Assembly (NCBI GenBank): GCA_016931085.1
Contig: JAFGFO010000456.1
Location: 1 to 23,155 of the forward strand
Direction of reading: 5' to 3'
Length of the DNA: 23,155 bases
Source of the DNA: Thermoflexales bacterium
GTDB taxonomy: Bacteria > Chloroflexota > Anaerolineae > Fen-1058
Part shown: piece by piece, positions 1 through 6,574 of the stretch
How the letters are laid out: each line of letters starts with the position of its first letter
How positions within the stretch are numbered: the stretch's first letter is position 1
Position numbers and translations under genes: made by a program
Notes under the pieces: generated by a model
What the model saw: only the letters and a program-made list of their open reading frames with translations
The model's database searches: none
Told to the model about the DNA's origin: nothing

Positions 1-249
1 GGGGAGGTTGATGCCCGCCTGATGGGGCAGTGCGCGTCTATGGAAAACGCCAAAAAAGTACCACCAACCAAATTTGGTCACACCCATTTGATATTGGCCG
101 AACGTGAGTGGCAGTGCGAGTGTGGCGTGTGTCATGATCGCGACTTGAACGCCGCCATCAATTTGAGAGGCTTGGCTACCAAGCCCGTTGGCTCTACCGG
201 GAGTTCCCCGGGAAGTAACGCTTGCGGAGAGGAGAGGTTACAGCCCTGA
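1..249 (+). pseudogene. TnpB (IS200/IS605-type OrfB) C-terminal remnant
   Basis: The frame is open from the window edge and encodes the last part of an RNA-guided TnpB nuclease. The diagnostic stretch is REWQCECGVCHDRDLNAAIN, containing the second CxxC-like half of the zinc ribbon and the DRDxNAAxN motif with the last catalytic Asp of the RuvC fold. The first Cys pair of the ribbon, normally about 15 residues upstream, is not recognisable. The frame stops at 249 after an ACGEE-type tail, while the usual family ending (SSLKQEPNV) appears in another frame at about 266-296, so a frameshift near 230-260 has split the C-terminus. No TnpA or intact element end is visible. The remnant is probably inactive, although the missing 5' part lies outside the window. 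Confidence 0.75.
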
Positions 250-388
250 GCCAGTCGAAGGGCAGCGCTCCTCGTTGAAGCAGGAACCGAACGTCAATTT
301 ACCTTGTGTAGATTTGTACAAGTTTCGGAGAACGCAAAACCGAATAAACTTATCCTATCGCGCGTCTTATCAACAAGAATGAGGGACG
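250..388. other. Spacer between TnpB remnant and sigma operon
   Basis: There is no credible gene here. It begins with the out-of-frame tail of the TnpB remnant, including a CTGAGCCAGTCGAAGG motif (about 247-262) that resembles a short dispersed repeat common in Chloroflexota genomes (from memory). In intact IS605 elements the reRNA is encoded at this 3' end, but I cannot delimit one. No convincing -35/-10 pair for the sigma gene was found. A TATCCT at 351-356 is the only -10-like hexamer and has no matching -35. Confidence 0.3.
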
Positions 389-955
389 GTGAGCGAGAAC
401 GTTTCAGGCAAAGCAGATAGCGAACACGATCAACTGGTGCGCGCCCAGGCCGGCGACAAAGCCGCGTATGGGCAGCTCGTCCAGCGCTACCGGCGGCTGA
501 TCGTCAGCGTGGCCTACCACCAGGGACTAGACCTGGCGGCCGCCGAAGACGCGGCCCAGGAGACCTTCGTCAAGGCCTGGCTGGCCCTGCCCCGCTTTCG
601 GGAATCGGCCGGCAGCCTGCGAGCCTGGTTGTGCCGCATCGCCGCCAACACCGCGACGGACCTGCATCGCCGCGCCCGCCCGGCCGCCGAGCTGGGCGAA
701 GACGTGGCGGCACGCGAGGCCGGCCCGGCCGAGCAGGCCGAGGCCAACGAGCAGACACGAACCGTTCGCCAGGCCCTGGCGCAACTGCCGCCGGCCAGCC
801 GGACCGCGCTAGTACTACGCGAATACGAGGGGCTATCTTATGCTGAAATCGCCAGCGCGCTCGACATTCCGCTCGGCACCGTGATGTCTCGACTGAATTA
901 CGCCCGCGGCCGCTTGCGCGAGCACTTGCTTGAAATGGGATACAAGGGAACATGA
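389..955 (+). CDS. ECF-type RNA polymerase sigma factor (sigma-70 family)
   Basis: This is a 188-residue protein of typical ECF size. It directs RNA polymerase to a small regulon and is normally held by the anti-sigma factor encoded next to it. Region 2 spans about residues 20-85 (QLVQRYRRLIVSVAYHQ, then AEDAAQETFVKAWLALPRF). After a variable acidic/Ala-rich linker, region 4 spans about 125-180 with the helix-turn-helix YEGLSYAEIASALDIPLGTV and the ending SRLNYARGRLREHL. The start is GTG at 389, preceded by a GAGGGA Shine-Dalgarno. The stop overlaps the next start codon (ATGA at 952-955), which implies translational coupling with the anti-sigma gene. Family membership is secure; the target promoters are unknown. 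Confidence 0.93.
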   Translation: MSENVSGKADSEHDQLVRAQAGDKAAYGQLVQRYRRLIVSVAYHQGLDLAAAEDAAQETFVKAWLALPRFRESAGSLRAWLCRIAANTATDLHRRARPAAELGEDVAAREAGPAEQAEANEQTRTVRQALAQLPPASRTALVLREYEGLSYAEIASALDIPLGTVMSRLNYARGRLREHLLEMGYKGT

Positions 956-1521
956 CGCACACACACGACACCCCAGGCAAATGGGCCGCCGCCTACTACG
1001 ACGGTGAATTAGACGAGGCCGGCCGGCAGGCGTTCGAGCTGCACCTGGCTGGCTGTCCAGGCTGTCAGCGCGAGTTAGAGGCGCTTCAGGCGTTGAGCAG
1101 CATGCTGGCCGGCGGCCGCTCGATCGAGGGAGAACTTGACCCGTGGGCGGCGTTTTGGAGCAAGCTGGAGCCGCACTTGTCCGAGCGCACCGCAGCTCCC
1201 GCCACACTGGCCACTTGGCTGGCCGGGCTGGGCTTGCTGCTGATCAACGGTCTGATCCAACTCGGCGCTGTGGCCAGCCTGCTGGTGGTACTCATGGCCG
1301 GCCGTGCGGAGTGGCTGGCGGGGCCAGTCGCCTGGCTCTCCCACCTGGCGTCTAGACTGGTGTTTGGGTGGCTGACGTGGCTGCTGCCCCCCCAGTGGAG
1401 TGGCTTGGGGCTGGCGCTCTTCTTTGTCGAACTGAGTGTTTTAGTGGCCGTGCTCTACCTGGCCTGGCTAGGCGCTATCCGGCGCAGCCAGCGGCTGCCG
1501 GCGATGAGCACGCCTGTGTAA
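952..1521 (+). CDS. Membrane anti-sigma factor with N-terminal zinc finger (zf-HC2)
   Basis: This 189-residue protein is predicted to hold the upstream sigma factor at the membrane. Residues about 10-45 carry the ZAS/zf-HC2 signature: AAYYDGELDE, then the HxxxCxxC motif as HLAGCPGC, followed by a long helix QRELEALQALSSML. Hydrophobic segments follow at about residues 83-105, 107-122 and 150-180, so it is a multi-pass membrane protein rather than the usual single-pass type. It overlaps the sigma gene by 4 bp and is followed after 14 bp by the polytopic membrane protein. The signal that releases the sigma factor cannot be deduced. Confidence 0.88.
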   Translation: MTHTHDTPGKWAAAYYDGELDEAGRQAFELHLAGCPGCQRELEALQALSSMLAGGRSIEGELDPWAAFWSKLEPHLSERTAAPATLATWLAGLGLLLINGLIQLGAVASLLVVLMAGRAEWLAGPVAWLSHLASRLVFGWLTWLLPPQWSGLGLALFFVELSVLVAVLYLAWLGAIRRSQRLPAMSTPV

Positions 1522-1535
1522 AAAGGGAGGTTACG

Positions 1536-2516
1536 ATGAATCACATCAATATCTTGTCGAGGGCCTTGAAAATTTCCTGGCAACACCGCGCCCTGTGGCT
1601 GTTCGGCTTCCTGTTCGCCCTGGCCGGCGGAGGTAGGAGTGGCGGAGGAGGCAGTGGAGGCGGAGGCGGAGGCGGAGGCGGAGGCGCCCCCTCTCAATGG
1701 CAGGGAGAGCTTCCCCCCACCCTGCAACCGTCCAGCATCGACTGGGGCATGGTGGCGGTCATCATCCTGATTGCCATCGCCGTCATCTTTCTGCTCAGCA
1801 TCGTGATGGCCGTGCTGCGCTACGTGGCCGAGACGGCCATGATCGCCGGCGTGGACGAGATCGAGGGCCAGGAAGCCCGCTTCACCATCCGGCGCGGCTT
1901 TCAACTGGGCTGGTCGCGGCAAGCCTGGCGCATGTTCCTGGCCGACTTGATCATCCACCTGCCGATCCTCATCCCGCTGGCGATGTTCTTGGCGACCGGC
2001 TTGTTGGTCTGGGCCACGTTCTCGGGGGGCAATGACTCTCCCAGTGTTGGCTTCTTCGTCGCCCTGATCGCCCTGATCCTGCCAGCCATCCTGTTCATGA
2101 TCCTGATCGCGTTGGCGATCTCGATCATCCGGCCCTACATCCAGCGGCGGGTCGTCCTGGGCAAGCAGGGTGTCGTGGCTTCCATCAAGCAGGGGCTCAA
2201 GCTCGTGCGGCTCTCGCTGCTCGACACCGGCTTGATGTGGCTGCTGTTGGTTGGCGTCGGCATCGCCTGGACACTGGTGATGATCCCGGTCTTTATCACG
2301 GTCGTGGTGCTGGTTGGCCTGATCAGCCTGGCGCCGGCCGGGCTGGCCTACCTGGTCAGCCAATCCTGGATCGCAGCGGCCATCGTCGGCGCGCCCATCT
2401 TCCTGCTCCTGATCATCCCGCTGATGGCCTTCGTCCAGGGCTTGTTCGAGCTCTACAACTCGAGCGTGTGGACGCTGACTTACCGCGAGGTGCTGGCAAG
2501 ACACGCCGAGCTGTAA
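1536..2516 (+). CDS. Polytopic membrane protein with polyglycine tract, third gene of the sigma operon
   Basis: I do not recognise a named family. The start is ATG at 1536, behind a strong GGGAGG Shine-Dalgarno at 1525-1530; the open frame reaches further upstream but only by overlapping the anti-sigma gene. The 326-residue product begins with a basic amphipathic stretch (RALKISWQHRALWLFGFLFAL) of a type seen in other bacterial membrane proteins of unknown function. A low-complexity tract follows at residues 31-50 (18 Gly of 20). Long hydrophobic segments lie at about 68-95, 137-165, 178-210, 235-275 and 280-310, suggesting five or more transmembrane helices. Its position behind sigma and anti-sigma suggests it belongs to the regulated membrane response or to signal sensing; this is inference. 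Confidence 0.8.
   Translation: MNHINILSRALKISWQHRALWLFGFLFALAGGGRSGGGGSGGGGGGGGGGAPSQWQGELPPTLQPSSIDWGMVAVIILIAIAVIFLLSIVMAVLRYVAETAMIAGVDEIEGQEARFTIRRGFQLGWSRQAWRMFLADLIIHLPILIPLAMFLATGLLVWATFSGGNDSPSVGFFVALIALILPAILFMILIALAISIIRPYIQRRVVLGKQGVVASIKQGLKLVRLSLLDTGLMWLLLVGVGIAWTLVMIPVFITVVVLVGLISLAPAGLAYLVSQSWIAAAIVGAPIFLLLIIPLMAFVQGLFELYNSSVWTLTYREVLARHAEL
1626..1685 (+). repeat. GGCGGA hexamer microsatellite encoding polyglycine
   Basis: An imperfect run of GGCGGA/GGAGGC units lies inside the membrane-protein gene and encodes residues G31 to G50, interrupted by R34, S35 and S40. The purest part is about 1658-1685. Such a run can gain or lose 6-bp units by slippage without shifting frame, so its length may vary between strains. 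Confidence 0.8.
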
Positions 2517-2527
2517 AGGTTACGCAT

Positions 2528-2567
2528 AAACGCCCACACAGCGACGAACGTCGCTATGTGGGCGTTT
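2528..2567. terminator. Strong bidirectional intrinsic terminator
   Basis: An 18-bp stem with one mismatch is formed by AAACGCCCACACAGCGAC (2528-2545) and GTCGCTATGTGGGCGTTT (2550-2567), closing on a 4-nt loop (GAAC). The plus strand ends in GTTTTCATTG, and the A-rich foot (AAACG) gives U-rich RNA on the minus strand. It lies between the convergent ends of the sigma operon (stop 2516) and the S26 peptidase gene (stop 2574), as expected for a shared terminator. Confidence 0.88.
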
Positions 2568-2573
2568 TCATTG

Positions 2574-3113
2574 TCAATACCACGCCGCGATAGCGGCGGC
2601 CAGGGCGCGCAATGGTCGGCGGAGGGCCGCCAACGCCAGCCGCTGCCAGGCGGGCGGCAGCCAGCGGCGTACGACCCGCGCTATGCCTCGCTCGGCGGCC
2701 AGCACCGCCTGGAGCCGGGCATCGAGCTGGCGGCCCGCGTCGCGCTCCAGGCTCAGCACGCGGCCCCGGCTCACGATCGTCACCACGTGACCGAGCAGGC
2801 AAGTGTCAGGCCAGGCCAAGTCAGGCGCGAGCAGGTTGTCACCCTGTGTCAGCCAGGCACGCTCCCCCGCGTGTTCCACCTGCCCCAGCAGGCGATGGGT
2901 CATCAGCACGCCGGCCTGGTCAAAGGTCAGGATGTCGCCGGGGCGCAGGCCGGTCAAATCAGTCACTCCCACCAGCTCGACCTCGTCGCCGGCCCGGATC
3001 AGAGGGCGCATGCTGTCGCTGGTCACGCGCAGGCGCAGCACCTCCCCACGCGCCAGTTGCTCGCGCAAGATGCTCGTAACAGCCTGCTGCCGAGGATTTG
3101 TCACTTGATTCAT
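2574..3113 (-). CDS. S24/S26 family (SipW-like) signal-peptidase-type serine peptidase
   Basis: The product has 179 residues from the ATG at 3113. The frame continues upstream only into the divergent ABC gene, so that extension is not real. The motif order fits S26 peptidases: nucleophile motif SDSMRPLI with Ser34, then RAGDEVEL, then RPGDILTF, then MTHRLLG, where His73 sits at the general-base position. His in place of Lys is the mark of the SipW/archaeal-eukaryotic subtype. The later box is TQGDNLLAPD. No N-terminal membrane anchor is visible. The C-terminus (about 135-179) is Arg/Ala/Leu-rich and could form an amphipathic or membrane-associated helix. The substrate is unknown. It could also be an S24-like peptidase domain without export function. 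Confidence 0.8.
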   Translation of the reverse strand: MNQVTNPRQQAVTSILREQLARGEVLRLRVTSDSMRPLIRAGDEVELVGVTDLTGLRPGDILTFDQAGVLMTHRLLGQVEHAGERAWLTQGDNLLAPDLAWPDTCLLGHVVTIVSRGRVLSLERDAGRQLDARLQAVLAAERGIARVVRRWLPPAWQRLALAALRRPLRALAAAIAAWY

Positions 3114-3212
3114 GGCTATCCAGTGTACTCGATTATTACGGAATACGCAATACGAAATACGCAATAGTCCCACCTGTGGTAAAATGGGGCAAATTGAAAC
3201 GAGGATTTGAGC
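3114..3212. promoter_or_regulatory. Divergent promoter region with ATACGCAATA-type repeat
   Basis: This 99-bp gap separates the minus-strand peptidase from the plus-strand ABC exporter. At 3175-3185 is TGTGGTAAAAT, an extended -10 (TRTG element plus TAAAAT) on the plus strand, 21 bp before the ribosome-binding site; no -35 is evident. At about 3139-3166 short units GAATACGCAATACGAAATAC repeat a roughly 9-bp motif, resembling dispersed AATACGCAATACG repeats I associate with Chloroflexota intergenic DNA. Confidence 0.5.
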
Positions 3213-4193
3213 GTGCCGTTCGCGATACAAGTTGACCAACTCACCAAGCATTTTCCGCGCCCCAAGGGTTACCGGGATCTGCTGCTGCGCCCTTTCCACC
3301 AGGAATACATCACGGCGTTGCGAGGCATCGACTTGCGGGTCGAACACGGCGAGCTATTTGGCTTGTTGGGCCCCAACGGCGCGGGCAAAACCACCCTCAT
3401 CAAAATCCTGGCGACGTTGGTCTGGGCTACGTCTGGCCAGGCCTGGGTCAACGGGCACAATGTACAGCGGGATGGTATGCGTGTCCGGCAGAGCATCGGC
3501 TATGTGATGAGCGACGAGCGCAGCTTTTACTGGCGGCTGACCGGCCGGCAGAACCTGAGCTTTTTCGCTGCCCTCAACAACCTCTCGCCGGAGCAAGCCC
3601 GGCGACGCGTGGACGAGACACTCAGCCTGGTAGAGCTGACCGACCAGGCCGACGTGACCTTCCAGAATTACTCGACCGGCATGCGCCACCGCCTGGCCAT
3701 CGCCCGCGCGCTGCTGACCCAGCCGGACATCATGTTCTTGGACGAGCCGACGCGCAGCCTGGACCCAGGCACGGCCCACACGCTGCGGCAATTCATCCGC
3801 CACGACCTGGTAGAGGCGCACGGCAAAACCGTGCTGTTGGCCACGCACAACCTGAGCGAGGCCGAGGCCCTGTGCGACCGGCTGGCCATCATCGACCACG
3901 GGCAAGTGCAGGTGTGCGGTACACTGGCCGAAATTCGAGCCAAGCTGACGCCACCCCGGCGCTATACCCTGCGAGTCCAAGACGGCGCAGATCTCTTGGC
4001 CACTATCGTAGGCCAGTTGCCGGGTGTCAGGCTGTCAGCCGGCGATCACAGCCTGACGTTGGACGGCGCAACACGTATGAGCGATGTGATCAGTGCCCTG
4101 GTCGCCGGCGGCGTGGGCCTGGATGCCTGTATCCCAGAGGAGCTCCCGCTCGAAGACGTTTTCAAGCAATTTACTCAAGATGGGGGAGCGTAG
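3213..4193 (+). CDS. ABC-2 type exporter ATP-binding protein
   Basis: A 326-residue nucleotide-binding subunit of a DrrA/CcmA-like ABC-2 exporter. Walker A is GPNGAGKTT (about residues 52-60), the signature is YSTGMRHRLAIARALL (in place of LSGGQ, as often seen in this subfamily), Walker B is IMFLDEPT, and the switch His is in LLATHNLSEAEAL. A C-terminal domain (about 240-326) follows, as in polysaccharide or drug exporters. GTG at 3213 is preferred because GAGGA at 3201-3205 sits 7 nt before it; a TTG at 3207 in the same frame would be only 1 nt from that site. It pairs with the permease 48 bp downstream. The exported substrate is not identifiable. Confidence 0.9.
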   Translation: MPFAIQVDQLTKHFPRPKGYRDLLLRPFHQEYITALRGIDLRVEHGELFGLLGPNGAGKTTLIKILATLVWATSGQAWVNGHNVQRDGMRVRQSIGYVMSDERSFYWRLTGRQNLSFFAALNNLSPEQARRRVDETLSLVELTDQADVTFQNYSTGMRHRLAIARALLTQPDIMFLDEPTRSLDPGTAHTLRQFIRHDLVEAHGKTVLLATHNLSEAEALCDRLAIIDHGQVQVCGTLAEIRAKLTPPRRYTLRVQDGADLLATIVGQLPGVRLSAGDHSLTLDGATRMSDVISALVAGGVGLDACIPEELPLEDVFKQFTQDGGA

Positions 4194-4225
4194 GTGCAAC
4201 GCACTTTCGGAAGTGCGTTGCACCT
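4192..4225. repeat. 15-bp perfect palindrome with TCGG loop (REP-like hairpin)
   Basis: AGGTGCAACGCACTT (4192-4206) and its exact reverse complement (4211-4225) flank a 4-nt loop TCGG. It overlaps the last two bases of the ATPase stop codon and fills most of the gap before the permease start at 4242. There is no U-tract, so it is more like a mobile extragenic palindrome or an mRNA-stabilising hairpin than a terminator. I recall similar GTGCAACGCACTT palindromes as dispersed repeats in Chloroflexota but cannot verify this here. Confidence 0.8.
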
Positions 4226-4241
4226 GGCTATTTTCACAGTC

Positions 4242-5048
4242 ATGACAGTTAGAAAAGCCTGGGCTTTTATCCAACGTGATTTTATCGAGGCCATCAGTTA
4301 CCGGCTGGCGTTCGTGTTCCAACTGCTCAGCATCGGCCTGATGGTATTGCTATTCTTTTTCATCTCGCGCCTGCTGGGGGAAGCGGCCAGCCCCTATCTC
4401 CAGCAGTACGGCGGCGACTATTTTGCCTTTGTGTTGATCGGGCTGGCCCTGGCGCGCTACACGGGCGTCGCTCTCAACAGCTTTGCCAGCAACATCAGCC
4501 GGGCCCAATCCACGGGTACATTGGAAGCGCTGTTGGTGACCCAGACCGGCGCGTCGACGATTATCGTATCCTCGTCGTTGTACACCTACCTGTGGGCCAC
4601 GTTCGACGTGTTCATTTACCTGGTGGGCGGCGTGCTGCTAGGCGTGGATTTGAGCCGGGCCAACGTGCCGGCTGCCCTGTTCGCCTTGGGCTTGACCACC
4701 GTCTGCTTCAGCAGCCTGGGGATCATAGCCGCTAGCTTTATCATCGTCTTCAAACGAGGCGACCCCATCACGTGGCTGATGAGCAATGCGTCGTCGCTGC
4801 TGGGCGGGGCTTATTTCCCAATCAGCGTGTTGCCCGGCTGGCTGCAGCCGATGTCGCTGTTCCTGCCCACCACCTACGCTCTGCAGGCCATGCGCCTGGC
4901 GCTGCTGCAAGGAGCCTCGTTCTCCCAGTTGTCGGGCGATTTGGTCATGTTGGCGATATTCGCGCTGCTGCTCTTGCCGACCAGCCTGGTGGCCTTTCGC
5001 TATGCAGTTCGTCGAGCCAAGATCGATGGCAGCCTGACGCACTATTAA
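4242..5048 (+). CDS. ABC-2 type transporter permease
   Basis: A 268-residue integral membrane subunit partnering the ATPase encoded just upstream. After a short cytoplasmic N-terminus (MTVRKAWAFIQRDFIEAISYR) there are about six hydrophobic segments. The conserved family pattern is visible as LGGAYFPISVLPGWLQPMS, the P-rich ABC-2 motif before the last helices, followed by LPTTYALQAMRLALLQG. The start is ATG at 4242. The frame opens at GTG 4194, but that extension would translate the palindromic repeat (the residues QRTFGSALHL) and is unlikely. No strong Shine-Dalgarno precedes 4242, so translation may depend on coupling or on the upstream hairpin. Confidence 0.88.
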   Translation: MTVRKAWAFIQRDFIEAISYRLAFVFQLLSIGLMVLLFFFISRLLGEAASPYLQQYGGDYFAFVLIGLALARYTGVALNSFASNISRAQSTGTLEALLVTQTGASTIIVSSSLYTYLWATFDVFIYLVGGVLLGVDLSRANVPAALFALGLTTVCFSSLGIIAASFIIVFKRGDPITWLMSNASSLLGGAYFPISVLPGWLQPMSLFLPTTYALQAMRLALLQGASFSQLSGDLVMLAIFALLLLPTSLVAFRYAVRRAKIDGSLTHY

Positions 5049-5049
5049 G

Positions 5050-5086
5050 GGTTTCAGGTTGCAGGTTTCAAGGTTTCAGGTTGCAG
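5050..5086. repeat. 15-bp direct repeats downstream of the ABC operon
   Basis: GGTTTCAGGTTGCAG occurs at 5050-5064 and again at 5072-5086, a 22-bp period, with a partial GGTTTCA between them. The inverse motif AACCTGAAACC occurs at 5208-5218. The region has no gene and looks like a cluster of simple intergenic repeats. Confidence 0.75.
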
Positions 5087-5128
5087 AGGGCACAGTTACG
5101 CTATCGTAATCCACAGCCGTATACTTTA

Positions 5129-5263
5129 TGCTACAATACAAGGTGATCATTGTATCGACTGCGTTCCAGAGGACAGCCGCAGCGCGGGTTTCAGACCTGA
5201 GACATTAAACCTGAAACCGTTTTCGAAACAGCTATTGCCAGATTGATTGTTTTATGCTAAAGT
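5129..5263 (+). promoter_or_regulatory. Two tandem promoter candidates for the response-regulator gene
   Basis: The proximal site has TTGCCA (5235-5240), a 17-bp spacer and TAAAGT (5258-5263), with TATG four bases upstream of the -10 (a TRTG extension). The distal site, TATGCTACAAT (about 5127-5137), also has an extended -10 but no clear -35. The two share TTTATGCTAnAnTAnA, so one may be a duplicate of the other. They lie 41 and 167 bp before the ATG at 5304. Confidence 0.5.
5187..5223 (+). terminator. Weak candidate terminator/hairpin after the ABC operon
   Basis: GGTTTCAG (5187-5194) pairs perfectly with CTGAAACC (5211-5218) across a 16-nt loop and is followed by GTTTTC. The long loop and short U-run make termination uncertain. 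The arms are built from the same motif as the direct repeats at 5050-5086. Confidence 0.35.
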
Positions 5264-5303
5264 AAATAGGCTATCGGAACAGCCTGTTGAGAGCGAGTAC
5301 AAG

Positions 5304-6458
5304 ATGCCAGCCGATAAAAAGATACTCATTGTAGACGACGATATGGAAAGCCTCAAGCTGATCGGGCTGATGCTCGAGCGGCGCGGCTACCAGATCCTGG
5401 CCGCCCAGGATGGGGGCCAGGCATTGGACAAGATCAGGGCCAACATGCCTGACCTGATCATCCTGGATGTGATGATGCCTGGTGTGGATGGCATCGAGGT
5501 CTGCCGCCGGCTGCGCGCCAATCCCGACACGGCCCACATCCCCATCGTGATGTTCACGGCCAAGACCACGATCAATGACAAAGTCGCCGGTTTCCAGGCC
5601 GGCGCAGATGACTACTTGACCAAGCCTATTCACCCGGCCGAGTTGGCCTCGCGCGTGGAGGCCATTTTACTGCGCGCCAGTCACGCCGCTCCCAGTGAGA
5701 CGCCGCCGGCGTCCCAGGCGCAGATCATCAGCTTCCTGGGCTGCAAAGGCGGTTTGGGCACCAGCACCTTGGCGCTTAACGTGGCCGTGGCCCTCAGCCA
5801 GGCGAAAGCGGGCGAGCAAGCTCCGCGCGTGATCCTGGGCGAGCTTATGACGGGAGCGGGCGTCATCGGCCTTCACATCGGAGTGAGTCGCGAGTTAGGC
5901 ATCAGCGCTCTGCTCAGCAAGCGCGTCGACGAAATCACCACACACGCGATCGAAGCACAGTTGATCACTCACTCCAGTGGTCTCAAGCTGCTCCTGGCCC
6001 CTCAAACGCCTCGCAGCAGGGGGCTGCCGCCCGACCACGTGCGGACCATCGTTCGCCGCCTGGCGGCCCAGGCTGACATCGTGGTGCTCGACCTGGGCAC
6101 TGGCTTGGATGAAGGAGTGCGGGCTGCTTTGCTGCTGAGCCACTCTACAGTCGTTGTCATCGAGTCACAGCGAGCCGCCTTGGCCCTCGCCGAAAAGCTA
6201 CTGCAAAGGCTGGAGGCCGTCGGCCTGCCGCACAGCAACGTGGGCCTGGCGCTCGTCAACCGGGTGCCCTCGGCCGCCAGTTTAACCCGCAGCACGATCG
6301 AGGAGATGCTCCAAAGCACCCTGCTGGCCGTTGTGCCGCCAGCGCCAGAACTCGCCTTCCAGGCCACAGAGAGCAGTATACCCCTCATCATCATGCAGCC
6401 CCATAGCCTGGTCAGCACTCAAATCCTGGAGTTGGTGCGCGCCCTTTCCAAGCGCTAG
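5304..6458 (+). CDS. Response regulator: REC domain fused to CpaE/TadZ-type ParA-like ATPase
   Basis: A 384-residue protein. Residues 1-125 form a phosphoacceptor receiver domain with acidic pocket D11-D13, phospho-Asp D55 (ILDVMMPG), switch T85 and conserved K107 (LTKPI). After a short linker, residues about 140-384 are a MinD/ParA-like fold with deviant P-loop CKGGLGTSTLALN, in which the usual second Lys (GKT/S) is replaced by Thr, as in CpaE/TadZ proteins that often bind ATP but hydrolyse poorly. VVLDLGTGLDEGV is the Walker B-like element. CpaE/TadZ proteins place Tad pili at the cell pole, but no pilus genes are in the window. ATG 5304 is chosen over the in-frame TTG 5247, which overlaps the promoter and lacks a ribosome site. 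Two histidine kinases follow and are probable phosphodonors. Confidence 0.88.
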   Translation: MPADKKILIVDDDMESLKLIGLMLERRGYQILAAQDGGQALDKIRANMPDLIILDVMMPGVDGIEVCRRLRANPDTAHIPIVMFTAKTTINDKVAGFQAGADDYLTKPIHPAELASRVEAILLRASHAAPSETPPASQAQIISFLGCKGGLGTSTLALNVAVALSQAKAGEQAPRVILGELMTGAGVIGLHIGVSRELGISALLSKRVDEITTHAIEAQLITHSSGLKLLLAPQTPRSRGLPPDHVRTIVRRLAAQADIVVLDLGTGLDEGVRAALLLSHSTVVVIESQRAALALAEKLLQRLEAVGLPHSNVGLALVNRVPSAASLTRSTIEEMLQSTLLAVVPPAPELAFQATESSIPLIIMQPHSLVSTQILELVRALSKR

Positions 6459-6473
6459 AGCCGGGTCGCGATT

Positions 6474-6502
6474 TTGGTTTATCTGGCGTTCTGTGGTATC
6501 AT
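6474..6502 (+). promoter_or_regulatory. Promoter candidate for the first GAF histidine kinase
   Basis: TTGGTT (6474-6479), a 17-bp spacer and TATCAT (6497-6502), with TGTG directly upstream (TGTGGTATCAT at 6492-6502). It begins 16 bp after the response-regulator stop codon and gives a leader of about 65 nt before ATG 6575. The kinase could therefore be expressed independently of the regulator. Confidence 0.55.
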
Positions 6503-6574
6503 GGGGGGACAAGATCAAGGTCCACGGCGAGGTCCGGGATCGCTTTTACCCGTCAGGACATGAGGGACGCGAGT

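Noticed and set aside
188..382. 64-residue frame after the TnpB remnant
   Set aside because: It only reads the frameshifted tail of TnpB and a dispersed repeat; it is not an independent gene.
1455..2504. 349-residue open frame on the minus strand
   Set aside because: It is antisense to the membrane-protein gene, has extreme His/Asp/Gln composition and no recognisable domain; it is a by-product of GC-rich codon use.
5050..5086. Direct repeats as a CRISPR array
   Set aside because: There are only two 15-bp units 22 bp apart, with no regular spacers and no cas genes.
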